From an uncultured Bacteroidales bacterium (GTDB taxonomy: Bacteria; Bacteroidota; Bacteroidia; Bacteroidales; UBA932), in contig CALUTY010000002.1 of assembly GCA_944323825.1 (NCBI GenBank), forward strand, positions 124,001-188,000: DNA of 64,000 nt. Direction: 5' to 3'. Shown here piece after piece: positions 8,916 through 17,280 of the stretch (position 1 is the stretch's first letter; each line of letters opens with the position of its first letter). Below the pieces are notes generated by a model. That model saw only the letters and a program-made list of their open reading frames with translations, did not search any database and had not been told where the DNA came from. Position numbers and translations under genes: made by a program.

Positions 8916-9275
8916 CTACAAACTTTTCAAAAATGAATATCCCACCGTCCACAACCCTGCCCAGCTGATATAGACAAACGCCGCCATGAAACGGTTGAGA
9001 CTGTATTTGAGGGTCATGTCGAACATGTCGACATCGCTGATGTACCCGGCCAGCATCAAAAGGAACAATATCATGCTCATCTCAAAGTTCTTGACCGTTA
9101 TCGATGCCGGCAGCGCCATGAAAAATACGGCGACACCGATGAGCCCCCATTTCTCCTGCGCCGTGAAGACAAAAGAATCAATCCCGACGGCGAAAAGGAT
9201 TCCGAATACGATGCACAGAAGCACCGTCACAAATACCTCAAAGTTGGCCACAAGCCATGATAAAAATACTTTCAT
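8916..9275 (-). CDS. Small four-helix membrane protein
   Basis: This 119-aa protein has four predicted transmembrane helices: about residues 12-34, 42-60, 65-80 and 92-112. Short polar loops separate them. No catalytic motif or known family is recognised. It lies between the zinc-ribbon membrane protein (21-base gap) and the 739-aa protein (34-base gap), so it is probably co-transcribed and may act as a membrane partner for one of them. Function unknown. Confidence 0.6.
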   Translation of the reverse strand: MKVFLSWLVANFEVFVTVLLCIVFGILFAVGIDSFVFTAQEKWGLIGVAVFFMALPASITVKNFEMSMILFLLMLAGYISDVDMFDMTLKYSLNRFMAAFVYISWAGLWTVGYSFLKSL

Positions 9276-9296
9276 TTGATCAAAACTTATAAATTG

Positions 9297-10295
9297 TTAC
9301 TTTATTTTAGTGAGGTGCATCTTTAATGACCGACTTCCACTACTGTTTTTCCATGTTCCAGAAATATAGTCTCCGGATATGCCCAGCGTCATATATTCAT
9401 TGACCGGAGCATCATTTTTTAAATTCTCATATCCCTCCAAAGTAATAATTCCATCTGTCTTGGATACACCACTTAATATCATCCGGTTATTGGCACCCTG
9501 GGAACGGTAGTAATAAGTCCCGACGACATGCTTGGTACTAATGTCAAATGCGAGTTCCATGACAATAGGGTATTTCCCGATTTTTCCAGAGTACCTGCAA
9601 GGAGTCACTTCCTTACTCTGCCCTGAAGCCATGGAATAATAGCTATAATTTTTCCGTCCGTCTGCTGATACATTTGAATATGACACAACATAAGGAGGAT
9701 CAACTTTTACAACCCTACCGAAGCAAACATAGTGGGCAATATCATTCAGAGTATTCAGACAGACAACATTGTAACCTGCTCCTGCTCCGTTCCATCCATT
9801 GTCTCCCGAAATAAAAAGTTTGTCTCCATACTTAGATACATCCACAGGATAAGGGAACTCAATATCTTCGCCTCCGACACAATGGACGATATTCAAGGAA
9901 GTTTCTTTTTTCTCCTTTAAATCATACTTAGCAAGCCTGCCGTCCTGATTTATAAAATAGACTCCGGGATTTATTGTGTGAGACTGAACTAAAACATCGC
10001 TATAGGTCAGCCCTGCTCGGCGGATGAACCGGTCAGCCCTCTTATCATAATCAGCTCCCGATGTAAACACAACAATCAAGAAAACACAAAGCAAAACAAG
10101 TCCTGCAGCCACCCAAACCACTAATTTTCTATTAGAATTGCCAGATGCCTGAACCTTCTGAAAACTAGTCTTTTCCACCGATGTAGCCTCAGGTCTCCGA
10201 GAATCTTGCGACAAAGCCGACCCGCAAAAAGGGCATCTGACCGCCTTATACGGCAATTCCTCTTTACATATAGGGCAAAATTTCGTTACTTTCAT
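9297..10295 (-). CDS. Zinc-ribbon membrane protein with large C-terminal domain
   Basis: The 332-aa product starts with a zinc ribbon (Cys7, Cys10, Cys21, Cys24 in CPIC and CPFC), has a Ser/Lys-rich linker and a single transmembrane helix at about 58-78 (VVWVAAGLVLLCVFLIVVF), then about 250 residues of beta-rich sequence. The ribbon should be cytoplasmic and the C-terminal domain outside the membrane. The C-terminal part contains repeated short strands (NPGVYFINQDGRLAKYDL, YGDKLFISGDNGWNG) reminiscent of propeller blades or a display-type sensor, but no family is certain. Its position in the operon suggests a membrane component of the same system. Confidence 0.65.
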   Translation of the reverse strand: MKVTKFCPICKEELPYKAVRCPFCGSALSQDSRRPEATSVEKTSFQKVQASGNSNRKLVVWVAAGLVLLCVFLIVVFTSGADYDKRADRFIRRAGLTYSDVLVQSHTINPGVYFINQDGRLAKYDLKEKKETSLNIVHCVGGEDIEFPYPVDVSKYGDKLFISGDNGWNGAGAGYNVVCLNTLNDIAHYVCFGRVVKVDPPYVVSYSNVSADGRKNYSYYSMASGQSKEVTPCRYSGKIGKYPIVMELAFDISTKHVVGTYYYRSQGANNRMILSGVSKTDGIITLEGYENLKNDAPVNEYMTLGISGDYISGTWKNSSGSRSLKMHLTKIK

Positions 10296-10323
10296 GATGC
10301 TATAGCTTTTCTAGTTTGTCAAA

Positions 10324-10908
10324 TTAGCTGAACAATCCGGTCAGCCACCCCCAAAATACCTGAAGTATTTCTACGAGCAGCCATATTATGACAGCGAAAA
10401 TTAGTATCATAATTGCTGACTTTACAGCTGTTTTATTCACTTCGTTGATAATTTCTCTGTCATCATCAACGAAACCGGTGATAAGTCTCAGGTTCTTGAG
10501 GAAGCCTCGGTTAGTTATATCTAAAAATATCCCCAAAATCGGTATCATTCCGACAGCCGCATCTTTCACTATGTTGTAAATGACTGCAAGGGTGAGCGGA
10601 ATAGAGTGAATCTTGAAAAGGCTCACATAAATTGAAGGGAGTACCAGAAGTGATGTCCCGGTGTCACCTATAGTCGGGATGAGCCCAATAATAGGATCGA
10701 GAAAATATTTATCCATCACATTAGCTATCGTCTCCACCAATCTGTATGATCTCGAGTATCGTAAATTAGCCTTTTGATTCTCTTTAAGTATGTTACGGTA
10801 TCTCTCCTCCGCTAAAGCTGTGTCGATTTGTAATTTTTCAGCAGTGCCGGAAAACCCTAGGTCTTCCTTTAGATTCTGTCGTCTTTTGCTTATAGTAATA
10901 TTCGTCAT
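10324..10908 (-). CDS. DUF4112 family membrane protein
   Basis: The 194-aa product has the DUF4112 hallmark DPIIGLIPTIGDTGTSLL at about residues 70-87 and the matching second GMIPILGIFLDI element near 125, followed by a strongly hydrophobic C-terminal helix (AIMILIFAVIIWLLVEIL). DUF4112 proteins are small membrane proteins of unknown function. The N-terminal 60 residues are basic and helical. The ATG overlaps the TGA of the 708-aa gene (ATGA, 10905-10908), so the two are translationally coupled. Confidence 0.8.
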   Translation of the reverse strand: MTNITISKRRQNLKEDLGFSGTAEKLQIDTALAEERYRNILKENQKANLRYSRSYRLVETIANVMDKYFLDPIIGLIPTIGDTGTSLLVLPSIYVSLFKIHSIPLTLAVIYNIVKDAAVGMIPILGIFLDITNRGFLKNLRLITGFVDDDREIINEVNKTAVKSAIMILIFAVIIWLLVEILQVFWGWLTGLFS

Positions 10909-13031
10909 ATTTCGATGTTTTTAGTCCCTGTTAAGAATTGGTCAAATTCCTCGTCTGAAAGTTCAGCAACAGAACCTCCCGCAAGAGAAATCAGTCCGGT
11001 CTTTAGTTCTTGCAATGATGTAGAAAGATTCATCTGCTTGAGGCTTTCCCTCAATACAGTGCCACGGTCAGTAATCGAGTCCATGCTTGCATTGAAGTCC
11101 ATCTTCAGACCCTCCAGGTATTTTTCGTATTCCTTTTCTGCGAGAGCTCCAAGACGTTTCATATTCTCAAGCCGCTCGTATTCTTCAAAGAGATCAATTG
11201 TCTTTACTATGGAGTTGCGCATAGCTTCGGTAAGAGCCAGTGCGTTTCCATTTTTATCAGCTGAGCCATCGTTTGTTTCAGGTGTCCGAAACGAATTGGA
11301 GATTTTCTCAGCAAGTCTATCAGAGCCGTCTTTCAGCGAATTAGTGAACTTAATCAGATTTGCCTCGACCTCTGGCTCCAACTGTAATTGCTGATAATTG
11401 GCTGGCTTGACGGTCTTCATATATTTTTCATCCAGCCCACTTGAAATAATATCTTTAGCAATCTTCATTAATGTAAGCACATCTCTTAAATGTTTTACAA
11501 CCTGAATTTTAGCGTCGTCTGTGGCAGCAAGAACCTTTCTGAGTTTGGCAGAAGCCTTCTCTGCCATCGCTTTCAACTTCGCTAATTCTTTTTCCCGCTC
11601 CTCTTTCAGAGCCGTCAGTTTCTTGACTTCAAGCCTGTCTGCAACCCAGTCCGTCTGAAGGTCTTCATAATATTCAATAGCATCAGCATATGTGTCATGC
11701 CATTCGGCAACATCTCTATAATAGTTGTTATTTGCGGAGCCGAATGTCAAAATATTGATAACCATGGCTGGAGGCGAAGGCTTTTTACCGACAGCCTCTG
11801 CATAATTTTCCATATTTGCATCCAGCAATGCCTTCTTTGCCTCAATATCAGCCATATAATAATTGATATTTATCTGAATGTCAATCAGTTTTTTCCGTTC
11901 TTCCTGATATTTTTCATAAGCGTAAACACGAAACTTACGTGCTTTTTCGAGTTCTGGCGTTGAGTACATACTATCAAGCAGGTGTTCGAATTCGTCATTG
12001 AACACCTTGTCTGCATATTTGAAAAAAGCCTCTGCTTTAGGGATATACAACTCGTTCAAAGTCCTGAATATTACTTGAAGTCGGGCAAGGTCACCTGTGA
12101 TGGTAGCTTTGTCCCGCTTGATGCTGTCAAGAAATAAGGTAAAATCTTGTTTTAGTTTTGCCGTCTTCTTTTCAGAGTCCGTATAATGATCGAGGATGTT
12201 CAGCCCTGCCAATGCAACGCCAAAAGCTGAATTTCCAGCTCCCTTGTAAATTGAGACAGCCTTATTCACCGAAGTCCTGAAACTATCCTTAATTTCATTA
12301 ATGAGGACACTACAAGAGTTTGCAATGGAGTCATACTGCAGCGACACTTCAGCGAGCATGTTTTTCACATCGAGCCATTCGGTCTGACTAAAATTGAATA
12401 ACTTTGGGTCAACAATTTTGATTGAATCACCGAAAATATCTACAAGCATCGATGAATAATTATTGAACATCCCTAAAACTTTTTCCCGTATATAAACGAA
12501 ATCTTCCATCGAAGCCTTTACGTCGTTTCGGGACATTTCATAGGCATCAATCAATTGCGTGTATTTTTCGAAGGCCATCTTCGCAGCGGTCTTTACATCA
12601 GCAGCACCCTTTCCCCCGGAGATGAGGGTCATCATATCATCCGCTACCTTGACAGCTTTCCCGCCCGTATCACCCAGAACTTTCGCAATAGCTGCAATAG
12701 AAGAATCGCTTTGTATTATATGTTCCCAAACAGCCTCAATCGCTCTTTCAGTATTTCCGTCGAGTTCATAAGCAACCTTGGCCATCTCAACTAACGCTGT
12801 CCCATAATCATTCGTTACAAACGCCTTTATAAGGCTCGTATCCTTATACTTTAGATATGTCTCGTACACCAGAGAGGCAACTTCTGTTGAGTCGCATTCA
12901 ATTCCGCAGGATTTTAATTCATAAGCGAGATCTGCCCTAGTATAAATTGTATCCGATTTGACTAGCTCTTTTGCCAAGTCGAGGATTTTTTGATACGCCT
13001 TCTGTTCGGAATTTTTGGCTATACTGCCCAT
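10905..13031 (-). CDS. Large alpha-helical coiled-coil protein of unknown function
   Basis: This 708-aa protein is almost entirely predicted helix, with long charged coiled-coil stretches (about 290-420 and 460-560) separated by a short less charged segment rich in Pro, Asn and hydrophobic residues near 420-445 (KKPSPPAMVINILTFGSANN). There is no signal peptide, nuclease or ATPase motif. The layout of two long helical arms around an apolar hinge is shared by helical pore-forming toxins and some scaffold proteins, but sequence alone does not decide. It is the first gene of the accessory block, about 290 bases downstream of a promoter and about 40 bases after an intrinsic terminator. Its end overlaps the DUF4112 gene. 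Confidence 0.65.
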   Translation of the reverse strand: MGSIAKNSEQKAYQKILDLAKELVKSDTIYTRADLAYELKSCGIECDSTEVASLVYETYLKYKDTSLIKAFVTNDYGTALVEMAKVAYELDGNTERAIEAVWEHIIQSDSSIAAIAKVLGDTGGKAVKVADDMMTLISGGKGAADVKTAAKMAFEKYTQLIDAYEMSRNDVKASMEDFVYIREKVLGMFNNYSSMLVDIFGDSIKIVDPKLFNFSQTEWLDVKNMLAEVSLQYDSIANSCSVLINEIKDSFRTSVNKAVSIYKGAGNSAFGVALAGLNILDHYTDSEKKTAKLKQDFTLFLDSIKRDKATITGDLARLQVIFRTLNELYIPKAEAFFKYADKVFNDEFEHLLDSMYSTPELEKARKFRVYAYEKYQEERKKLIDIQININYYMADIEAKKALLDANMENYAEAVGKKPSPPAMVINILTFGSANNNYYRDVAEWHDTYADAIEYYEDLQTDWVADRLEVKKLTALKEEREKELAKLKAMAEKASAKLRKVLAATDDAKIQVVKHLRDVLTLMKIAKDIISSGLDEKYMKTVKPANYQQLQLEPEVEANLIKFTNSLKDGSDRLAEKISNSFRTPETNDGSADKNGNALALTEAMRNSIVKTIDLFEEYERLENMKRLGALAEKEYEKYLEGLKMDFNASMDSITDRGTVLRESLKQMNLSTSLQELKTGLISLAGGSVAELSDEEFDQFLTGTKNIEI

Positions 13032-13071
13032 ATCGTTATAGTTTTTTTAATTATTCTGGTTGTAGTTTTGC

Positions 13072-13119
13072 ACAAAAAAAGTGCGGTGCTGCCGTTTTCC
13101 GTATTACGACAGGCACCGC
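13072..13119 (-). terminator. Intrinsic terminator or attenuator ahead of the accessory operon
   Basis: On the minus strand a GC-rich stem (13119-13110 pairing with 13091-13083, one bulge) is followed by a run of seven T at about 13080-13074. It lies between the promoter at 13349-13320 and the ATG at 13031, so it would stop most transcripts unless read through. That makes it either the end of a separate small RNA or a regulated attenuator. Confidence 0.6.
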
Positions 13120-13319
13120 CAAGCGCCGCATAGAGATACAGATAAACAAAGCAGTCCGCACCCTTGCAGGTATACGAACAATGCTCCTTTATCCCTTTCT
13201 CTACTATGTCTGACGAGTTTCCGTCAGGCAAACAAAATTGGCGGTTTTTGTCGTAAAAGGGAATCCGAAGATTCACAGTCAGTATTTTCATTTTTGTCAG
13301 CCTTTTGGCCAAACGCTTA

Positions 13320-13349
13320 CAAATTTAATGAAAATTTCCATTCCGCAAA
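13320..13349 (-). promoter_or_regulatory. Minus-strand promoter of the accessory operon leader
   Basis: On the minus strand TTTG (13349-13346) and TAAATTTG (13327-13320) are 18 bases apart, a good Bacteroidota promoter. A second TATATTTG box lies upstream at 13410-13403. Transcription from the nearer box would start near 13313 and give about 280 bases of leader before the ATG at 13031. The leader holds a stem-loop (13210-13215 with 13222-13227) and the terminator at 13119-13072. A 90-codon ORF from about 13291 crosses the leader, but its composition does not look like a protein. Confidence 0.5.
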
Positions 13350-13514
13350 GGTGCGTACCGCTTTTCTTACTTCGCCACACATCCCGGATGCGTGAAGATT
13401 CACAAATATAATGATTGCAGGAAGCAGAAAGAATAAAAAATCGCAAATAAGAATCATGCAACTGGCTTCCAGATAGTTACAAGCAAAAATATCACAATTT
13501 CATCACCTGATGAC

Positions 13515-14594
13515 CTATTTCTTCCGACAGTTTCCCCTTCTGCCGGAACGCAGTCTGTGCAGCTTCTGATAAAGATTGGCCGGACTGACTCCGAGAAAGG
13601 CTGTGATATCGGCATACTTCAGCAGACCGGCAAGTGAACCTGGTCTGCAGGCTGCTCTATAAATCCTGTCAATCAGGTCAATGACAGGCTTCCCATCCGG
13701 GTCCGGACAAAAAATCTCCTCTTCTCTCCCTGGCCCGAAGTCCACCCTGATAACGCCTTCTTTCTGCGCAGACCAAAGTTCCTGCGCTATTGCTGCCGTG
13801 ACCGTTTCATAGACGAGCTTCCCTTTGACTGCCGGATGCCCGGAAAGGTAGGAGACAAACCACCGTGTCTGCTTTTTCTTTCTATGCCTGACGGAGGCTG
13901 CGGGCAATGCCGCCTCTTCTCCGGAATCAAGATCGTTTCCTGCCAATACATGATTAGGGATGGAATTTCTGCAGCCATATTCTGCAGTGAATATCCATAC
14001 TGAAACAAAACCTGCGTCAAATCGGCGTACACACTTGAGTGCCACCTCATTCAGTTCCCGGCCCCGTTCATCCAGAATTCTCCTGAGCGCATCGCCCCAT
14101 ACATAGATGACTTCCGGACGGAGTTCCGTCACCACTGAAGCAAAGGCAGGAAAATATCTGTCAAGTTCCCTTTTCCTGGCATCATATTCAAATATTTCCG
14201 GATCAGGAAAATAGTGCTGCATATAATTGTAGAATGCCACCCTGTCCCAAAAGCATTTTCTGACAGGGGACGGCAGATGTTCCTTCTGCCCAAGCATGCA
14301 ATGGGTAAAGGCACTGAAAGCAGAATAGTCATTGCCCTCAATATAGGAGTCCACTTCTATTATATTGCTGTTGGACAGACGGTAATACTCTCTGTCCTCC
14401 ATGTCGGAATACAAAGGGCACAACAGATCCAACTGACAGGAAAGCCCTTTTTCTGTGCATTTGTCACGATAAATGCAAGTCTGTCTCCAACAGTAAAGAT
14501 ACTGCCCGAGGACAAGAGTTCTGTGACCATTGAAGCCATCCTCATAATATTTCCCGACCCTCGGTCTAAAAAAATATGTATTGTCTCCATTCAT
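13515..14594 (-). CDS. Uracil-DNA-glycosylase-like protein with C-terminal extension
   Basis: The 359-aa product resembles the 201-aa protein at 4687-5292: GKYYEDGFNGHRTLVLGQYLYC (two segments, residues 14-35) matches its N-terminal core, FWDRVAFYNYMQ matches LWNSVIFYNFVQ, and PEVIYVWGDAL matches PDCVIVWGK. The HPS element is replaced by GHPAVK near residue 263. An insertion with four Cys (TCIYRDKCTEKGLSCQ, about 39-54, plus LLC) could bind a metal. The last 60 residues form a helical region (LIDRIYRAA...ITAFLGVSPANLYQKL) resembling a helix-turn-helix. Activity is unknown. It lies upstream of the accessory block, separated by 483 bases. Confidence 0.6.
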   Translation of the reverse strand: MNGDNTYFFRPRVGKYYEDGFNGHRTLVLGQYLYCWRQTCIYRDKCTEKGLSCQLDLLCPLYSDMEDREYYRLSNSNIIEVDSYIEGNDYSAFSAFTHCMLGQKEHLPSPVRKCFWDRVAFYNYMQHYFPDPEIFEYDARKRELDRYFPAFASVVTELRPEVIYVWGDALRRILDERGRELNEVALKCVRRFDAGFVSVWIFTAEYGCRNSIPNHVLAGNDLDSGEEAALPAASVRHRKKKQTRWFVSYLSGHPAVKGKLVYETVTAAIAQELWSAQKEGVIRVDFGPGREEEIFCPDPDGKPVIDLIDRIYRAACRPGSLAGLLKYADITAFLGVSPANLYQKLHRLRSGRRGNCRKK

Positions 14595-14650
14595 TTAGGT
14601 TACCTTCCGATCATAGACAGGAAAGATGCTGTGTTACCCATTCTGTCACA

Positions 14651-16210
14651 CTATATCTCCACCGCCTTCCATTCGCTGACGGTGCGGGTTGCGGAGTCGA
14701 AGTTTATTCCGACTTTCACGAGTTTGCGGCCGTCGCAGGTGTATGGCACAAGATAGCCCTTGCTGTCAATCTGCTTCAATGCCTCGTCGGCAGAACCGTC
14801 CAGTTTCAGTTCAAAGACATAGATGTGCGTTGCAGTCTTCAGTACCGCATCAGCCCTTCCGACAGCACTCCTTACCTCGCTTTCGATGTAGAGTCCCGCC
14901 ATGGAAAAAAGGAGGTAGAATATTGTATGGTAATGTTTTTCTTCCTTGTTGTTGAGGCCGTACGGGATTGAGGCAAAGAAAGCGGTTATGCGCTTCATGC
15001 AGCTGTCCAGGTCATTTTTCCTCAGGTCTGAAGTGAAATTGTATATGAACGGGCTTCTTGTGAGGTACATGTCATTGACATATTCCGGAATGAGTGAGTT
15101 TATGAAGCCCAACTTCACTTCCTCGTTTGGGTATGCCAGCGTATAAAGCCTTGCCTCCCTGATGTATTCCTTGATTGTGAGGTATCCGCTCTGGTACAGG
15201 ACAGGAATCGGGTTTGTAATCTTCTCGGTGGGCGCGTCAAACTGTTCCGCCGATGCTGTCATTCCTTCCAAAGACTCAAAGTTGAAATTGCATCTTTTCA
15301 GGAGGGAAATCAGGAATGTCGGTGTCCCCGAAGAAAACCAGTAACTTCCGTATTCCTTGTCATTCAGTGCATTCAGGAGACTGAACGGGTTGTATATGTC
15401 CTCGCAGTTCGGGCTGAAATGATAGCCGTCATACATTTTTTTCAGATGGTTGCATGCCTGTTCGTATGTCTCCCCGTTTGCTTCGGCGAGAGCCTCCACG
15501 TCAGGCTTCAGTTGGGATGCGAGTTCCGATGCCGTAATGCCGCATATTGCGCTGAAGCGGTCTTTCATGCTGATGTTCTGCAGACTGTTGAGTTCGCTGA
15601 AAATGCTCATCTGGCTGAACTTGCTTATGCCTGTAATGAAGACGAATTTCAGCATTGCATCGCTCATCTTCACGACGCTGTAGAAACTGCGGAGCATGTC
15701 CCGTAACTTTGCCTGAAGTTCCGGATTGTCATTGCTGTCAAGGAGCGGGGCGTCGTATTCGTCCACGAGGAAGACAACCTGCCGTCCTGTTTTTTCGTAT
15801 GCACGGCGTACAAGTCCTTGGAATCTGCCTGCCGGAGAAGTCTCGTCAGCGTCTGTCCCATAGATTTTTTCCAGCCTTCCGAGCTGAATGTTAAATTGTT
15901 CTGTCAGGTCTTCCGTGCCCAAATACTTTGTCCCGCTGAAATCGAAGTGGAGGACCGGATATTCAATCCATTCCTTTTCGAGTCCTGCGATCGCCAGTCC
16001 GTCGAAAAGTTCCTTCTTTCCGGAGAAATATGCTTCCAGCGTTGTTACGAGTAGGCTTTTTCCGAATCTGCGCGGTCTGCTGAGGAAATATATTTTGTCA
16101 GAAGTCACAAGGTCATAAATCATGGCAGTCTTGTCAATATAGATACAATCCCGCCTGATAACTTCACTGAATGTCTGTATCCCAATCGGATATCTTTTTC
16201 TCTGTTCCAT
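14651..16210 (-). CDS. AAA-ATPase-like / PD-(D/E)XK nuclease family protein
   Basis: This 519-aa protein belongs to the large Bacteroidota family with an N-terminal AAA-ATPase-like domain and a C-terminal PD-(D/E)XK-type domain. The opening YPIGIQTFSEVIRRDCIYIDKT is typical (residues 7-28), the P-loop is seen as RPRRFGKS at 45-52, and the Walker-B-like VVFLVDEYDAPLLD lies near 145-158. The nuclease-like core is GRADAVLKT...VFELKLD near residues 450-470. These genes occur in many copies per genome and are suspected mobile or defence-associated elements; their function is unproven. It ends 56 bases before the glycosylase-like gene on the same strand. Full length, no frameshift seen. Confidence 0.88.
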   Translation of the reverse strand: MEQRKRYPIGIQTFSEVIRRDCIYIDKTAMIYDLVTSDKIYFLSRPRRFGKSLLVTTLEAYFSGKKELFDGLAIAGLEKEWIEYPVLHFDFSGTKYLGTEDLTEQFNIQLGRLEKIYGTDADETSPAGRFQGLVRRAYEKTGRQVVFLVDEYDAPLLDSNDNPELQAKLRDMLRSFYSVVKMSDAMLKFVFITGISKFSQMSIFSELNSLQNISMKDRFSAICGITASELASQLKPDVEALAEANGETYEQACNHLKKMYDGYHFSPNCEDIYNPFSLLNALNDKEYGSYWFSSGTPTFLISLLKRCNFNFESLEGMTASAEQFDAPTEKITNPIPVLYQSGYLTIKEYIREARLYTLAYPNEEVKLGFINSLIPEYVNDMYLTRSPFIYNFTSDLRKNDLDSCMKRITAFFASIPYGLNNKEEKHYHTIFYLLFSMAGLYIESEVRSAVGRADAVLKTATHIYVFELKLDGSADEALKQIDSKGYLVPYTCDGRKLVKVGINFDSATRTVSEWKAVEI

Positions 16211-16274
16211 AGTCTTCGGCCGTCAACGGTTCATGCCTTGCAAATTTGGGAAATTATCCCGGCTTTTCCAAGGG

Positions 16275-17054
16275 TCACTTCACCTCGATGCGGACCTCGT
16301 AGAGTCTTGGCCAGTTCTTGCCGGTGAGATAGATTTTTCCGGTGGAGGGGTCGAAGGCTATGCCGTTGAGCACATCTGTATCAGGGCCGCGGAGCGAATC
16401 CGGAAGAAGTCCGCTGCAGTCAACGGTGGCTTCGACATTGCCGTCGGCCGGATTGATGATGAGGATGAGGTCGCTGGTATAGACATTGGCCCATATCTTC
16501 CCGTCAATGTATTCAAGTTCATTGAGGAAACGCATGGGGCGGCCTGCGAGACGGACGGTCACCTTCCTTGTCACGGAAAGGTCCGGATTCATGAAATAGA
16601 GTGAGGCGGAGCCGTCGCTTGCAATGAGCTGGCTGCCGTCTGTCGTAAGTCCCCAGCCCTCCCGGGGATATGATTTGGTGGACTTGTAGGAAAGGGTGTT
16701 CATGTCATAGATGAATGCCACCCTGTTGCTCCATGTCAGGATGTAAAGGTCGTCACCGAGACAGACGGAGCCTTCGACGAAATATTTCCGGGCGAAATCC
16801 AGCTTTCTCAACGGCTTGCCGGTCGCAAGGTCCACCTTGCGGAACGTGGAGGAGCCGTATTGTCCGGTACTTTCATACATCTGGCCGTCCCGGAAGAACA
16901 GGCCCTGGGTATAAGAACCGGTATCATGAGGATACTCCTTCACGACCTTCACCCTGTAGCTCTTCACGGCGGCGAAAGCGGTTTCTGAAGCAAAAGCCGC
17001 CGTCAGAAATGCGACGACGGCCATCAAAGCACATATTGTTCTGCTATATTTCAT
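16275..17054 (-). CDS. Glutaminyl-peptide cyclotransferase (glutamine cyclotransferase)
   Basis: The 259-aa product has a signal peptide (about 1-28, ending FAAVKS) and a five-bladed propeller sequence typical of plant-type glutamine cyclotransferases: YPHDTGSYTQGLFFRDGQ near 40-57, YESTGQYGSSTFRKVDL, then FVEGSVCLGDDLYILTW, EGWGLTTDGSQLIASDGS, FLNELEYIDGKIWANVY and VLNGIAFDPSTGKIYLTGKNWP. The enzyme converts N-terminal Gln to pyroglutamate on exported proteins; in Bacteroidota this modification is common after signal-peptide cleavage. The location should be periplasm or outer surface. It is transcribed singly, facing a hairpin-rich spacer. Confidence 0.92.
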   Translation of the reverse strand: MKYSRTICALMAVVAFLTAAFASETAFAAVKSYRVKVVKEYPHDTGSYTQGLFFRDGQMYESTGQYGSSTFRKVDLATGKPLRKLDFARKYFVEGSVCLGDDLYILTWSNRVAFIYDMNTLSYKSTKSYPREGWGLTTDGSQLIASDGSASLYFMNPDLSVTRKVTVRLAGRPMRFLNELEYIDGKIWANVYTSDLILIINPADGNVEATVDCSGLLPDSLRGPDTDVLNGIAFDPSTGKIYLTGKNWPRLYEVRIEVK

Positions 17055-17066
17055 AAAATAACGTCA

Positions 17067-17239
17067 GTTCGACGAATTAATAATGCTCGCTCCCAAGGAA
17101 TTCGTCGAACCGTCGTTATGGATTTCTCCGAAATCCGTCTGTCTTAATCCCCAGTCGCTTCGCGACAGCCCCTTACTAAGGGGCGTCACCCTCCTTATTC
17201 CTCCCTCTCCGGGAGGACTGTCGCAGGATTATATCCTGC
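17067..17239. repeat. Cluster of six consecutive hairpins between pyrG and the cyclotransferase
   Basis: The spacer contains no CDS but six short perfect inverted repeats in a row: 17067-17078 with 17099-17110; 17120-17126 with 17130-17136; 17154-17158 with 17162-17166; 17169-17174 with 17178-17183; 17201-17205 with 17211-17215; and 17223-17229 with 17233-17239. This density suggests a REP/BIME-like or structured intergenic element. It also lies past the pyrG stop and could end or stabilise that transcript. Confidence 0.55.
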
Positions 17240-17280
17240 TCCTCAATCTAAAATGTCTTTCCGGCAGAAGCCGACACAAT

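Noticed and set aside
13019..13312. A 97-codon minus-strand ORF across the accessory leader
   Set aside because: It crosses a strong terminator hairpin, overlaps the 708-aa gene start, begins with TTG and has no recognisable protein character.
1543..16210. A prophage or integrative element
   Set aside because: No integrase, terminase, capsid, relaxase or flanking tRNA was found, although the AT-rich composition would fit acquisition by transfer.
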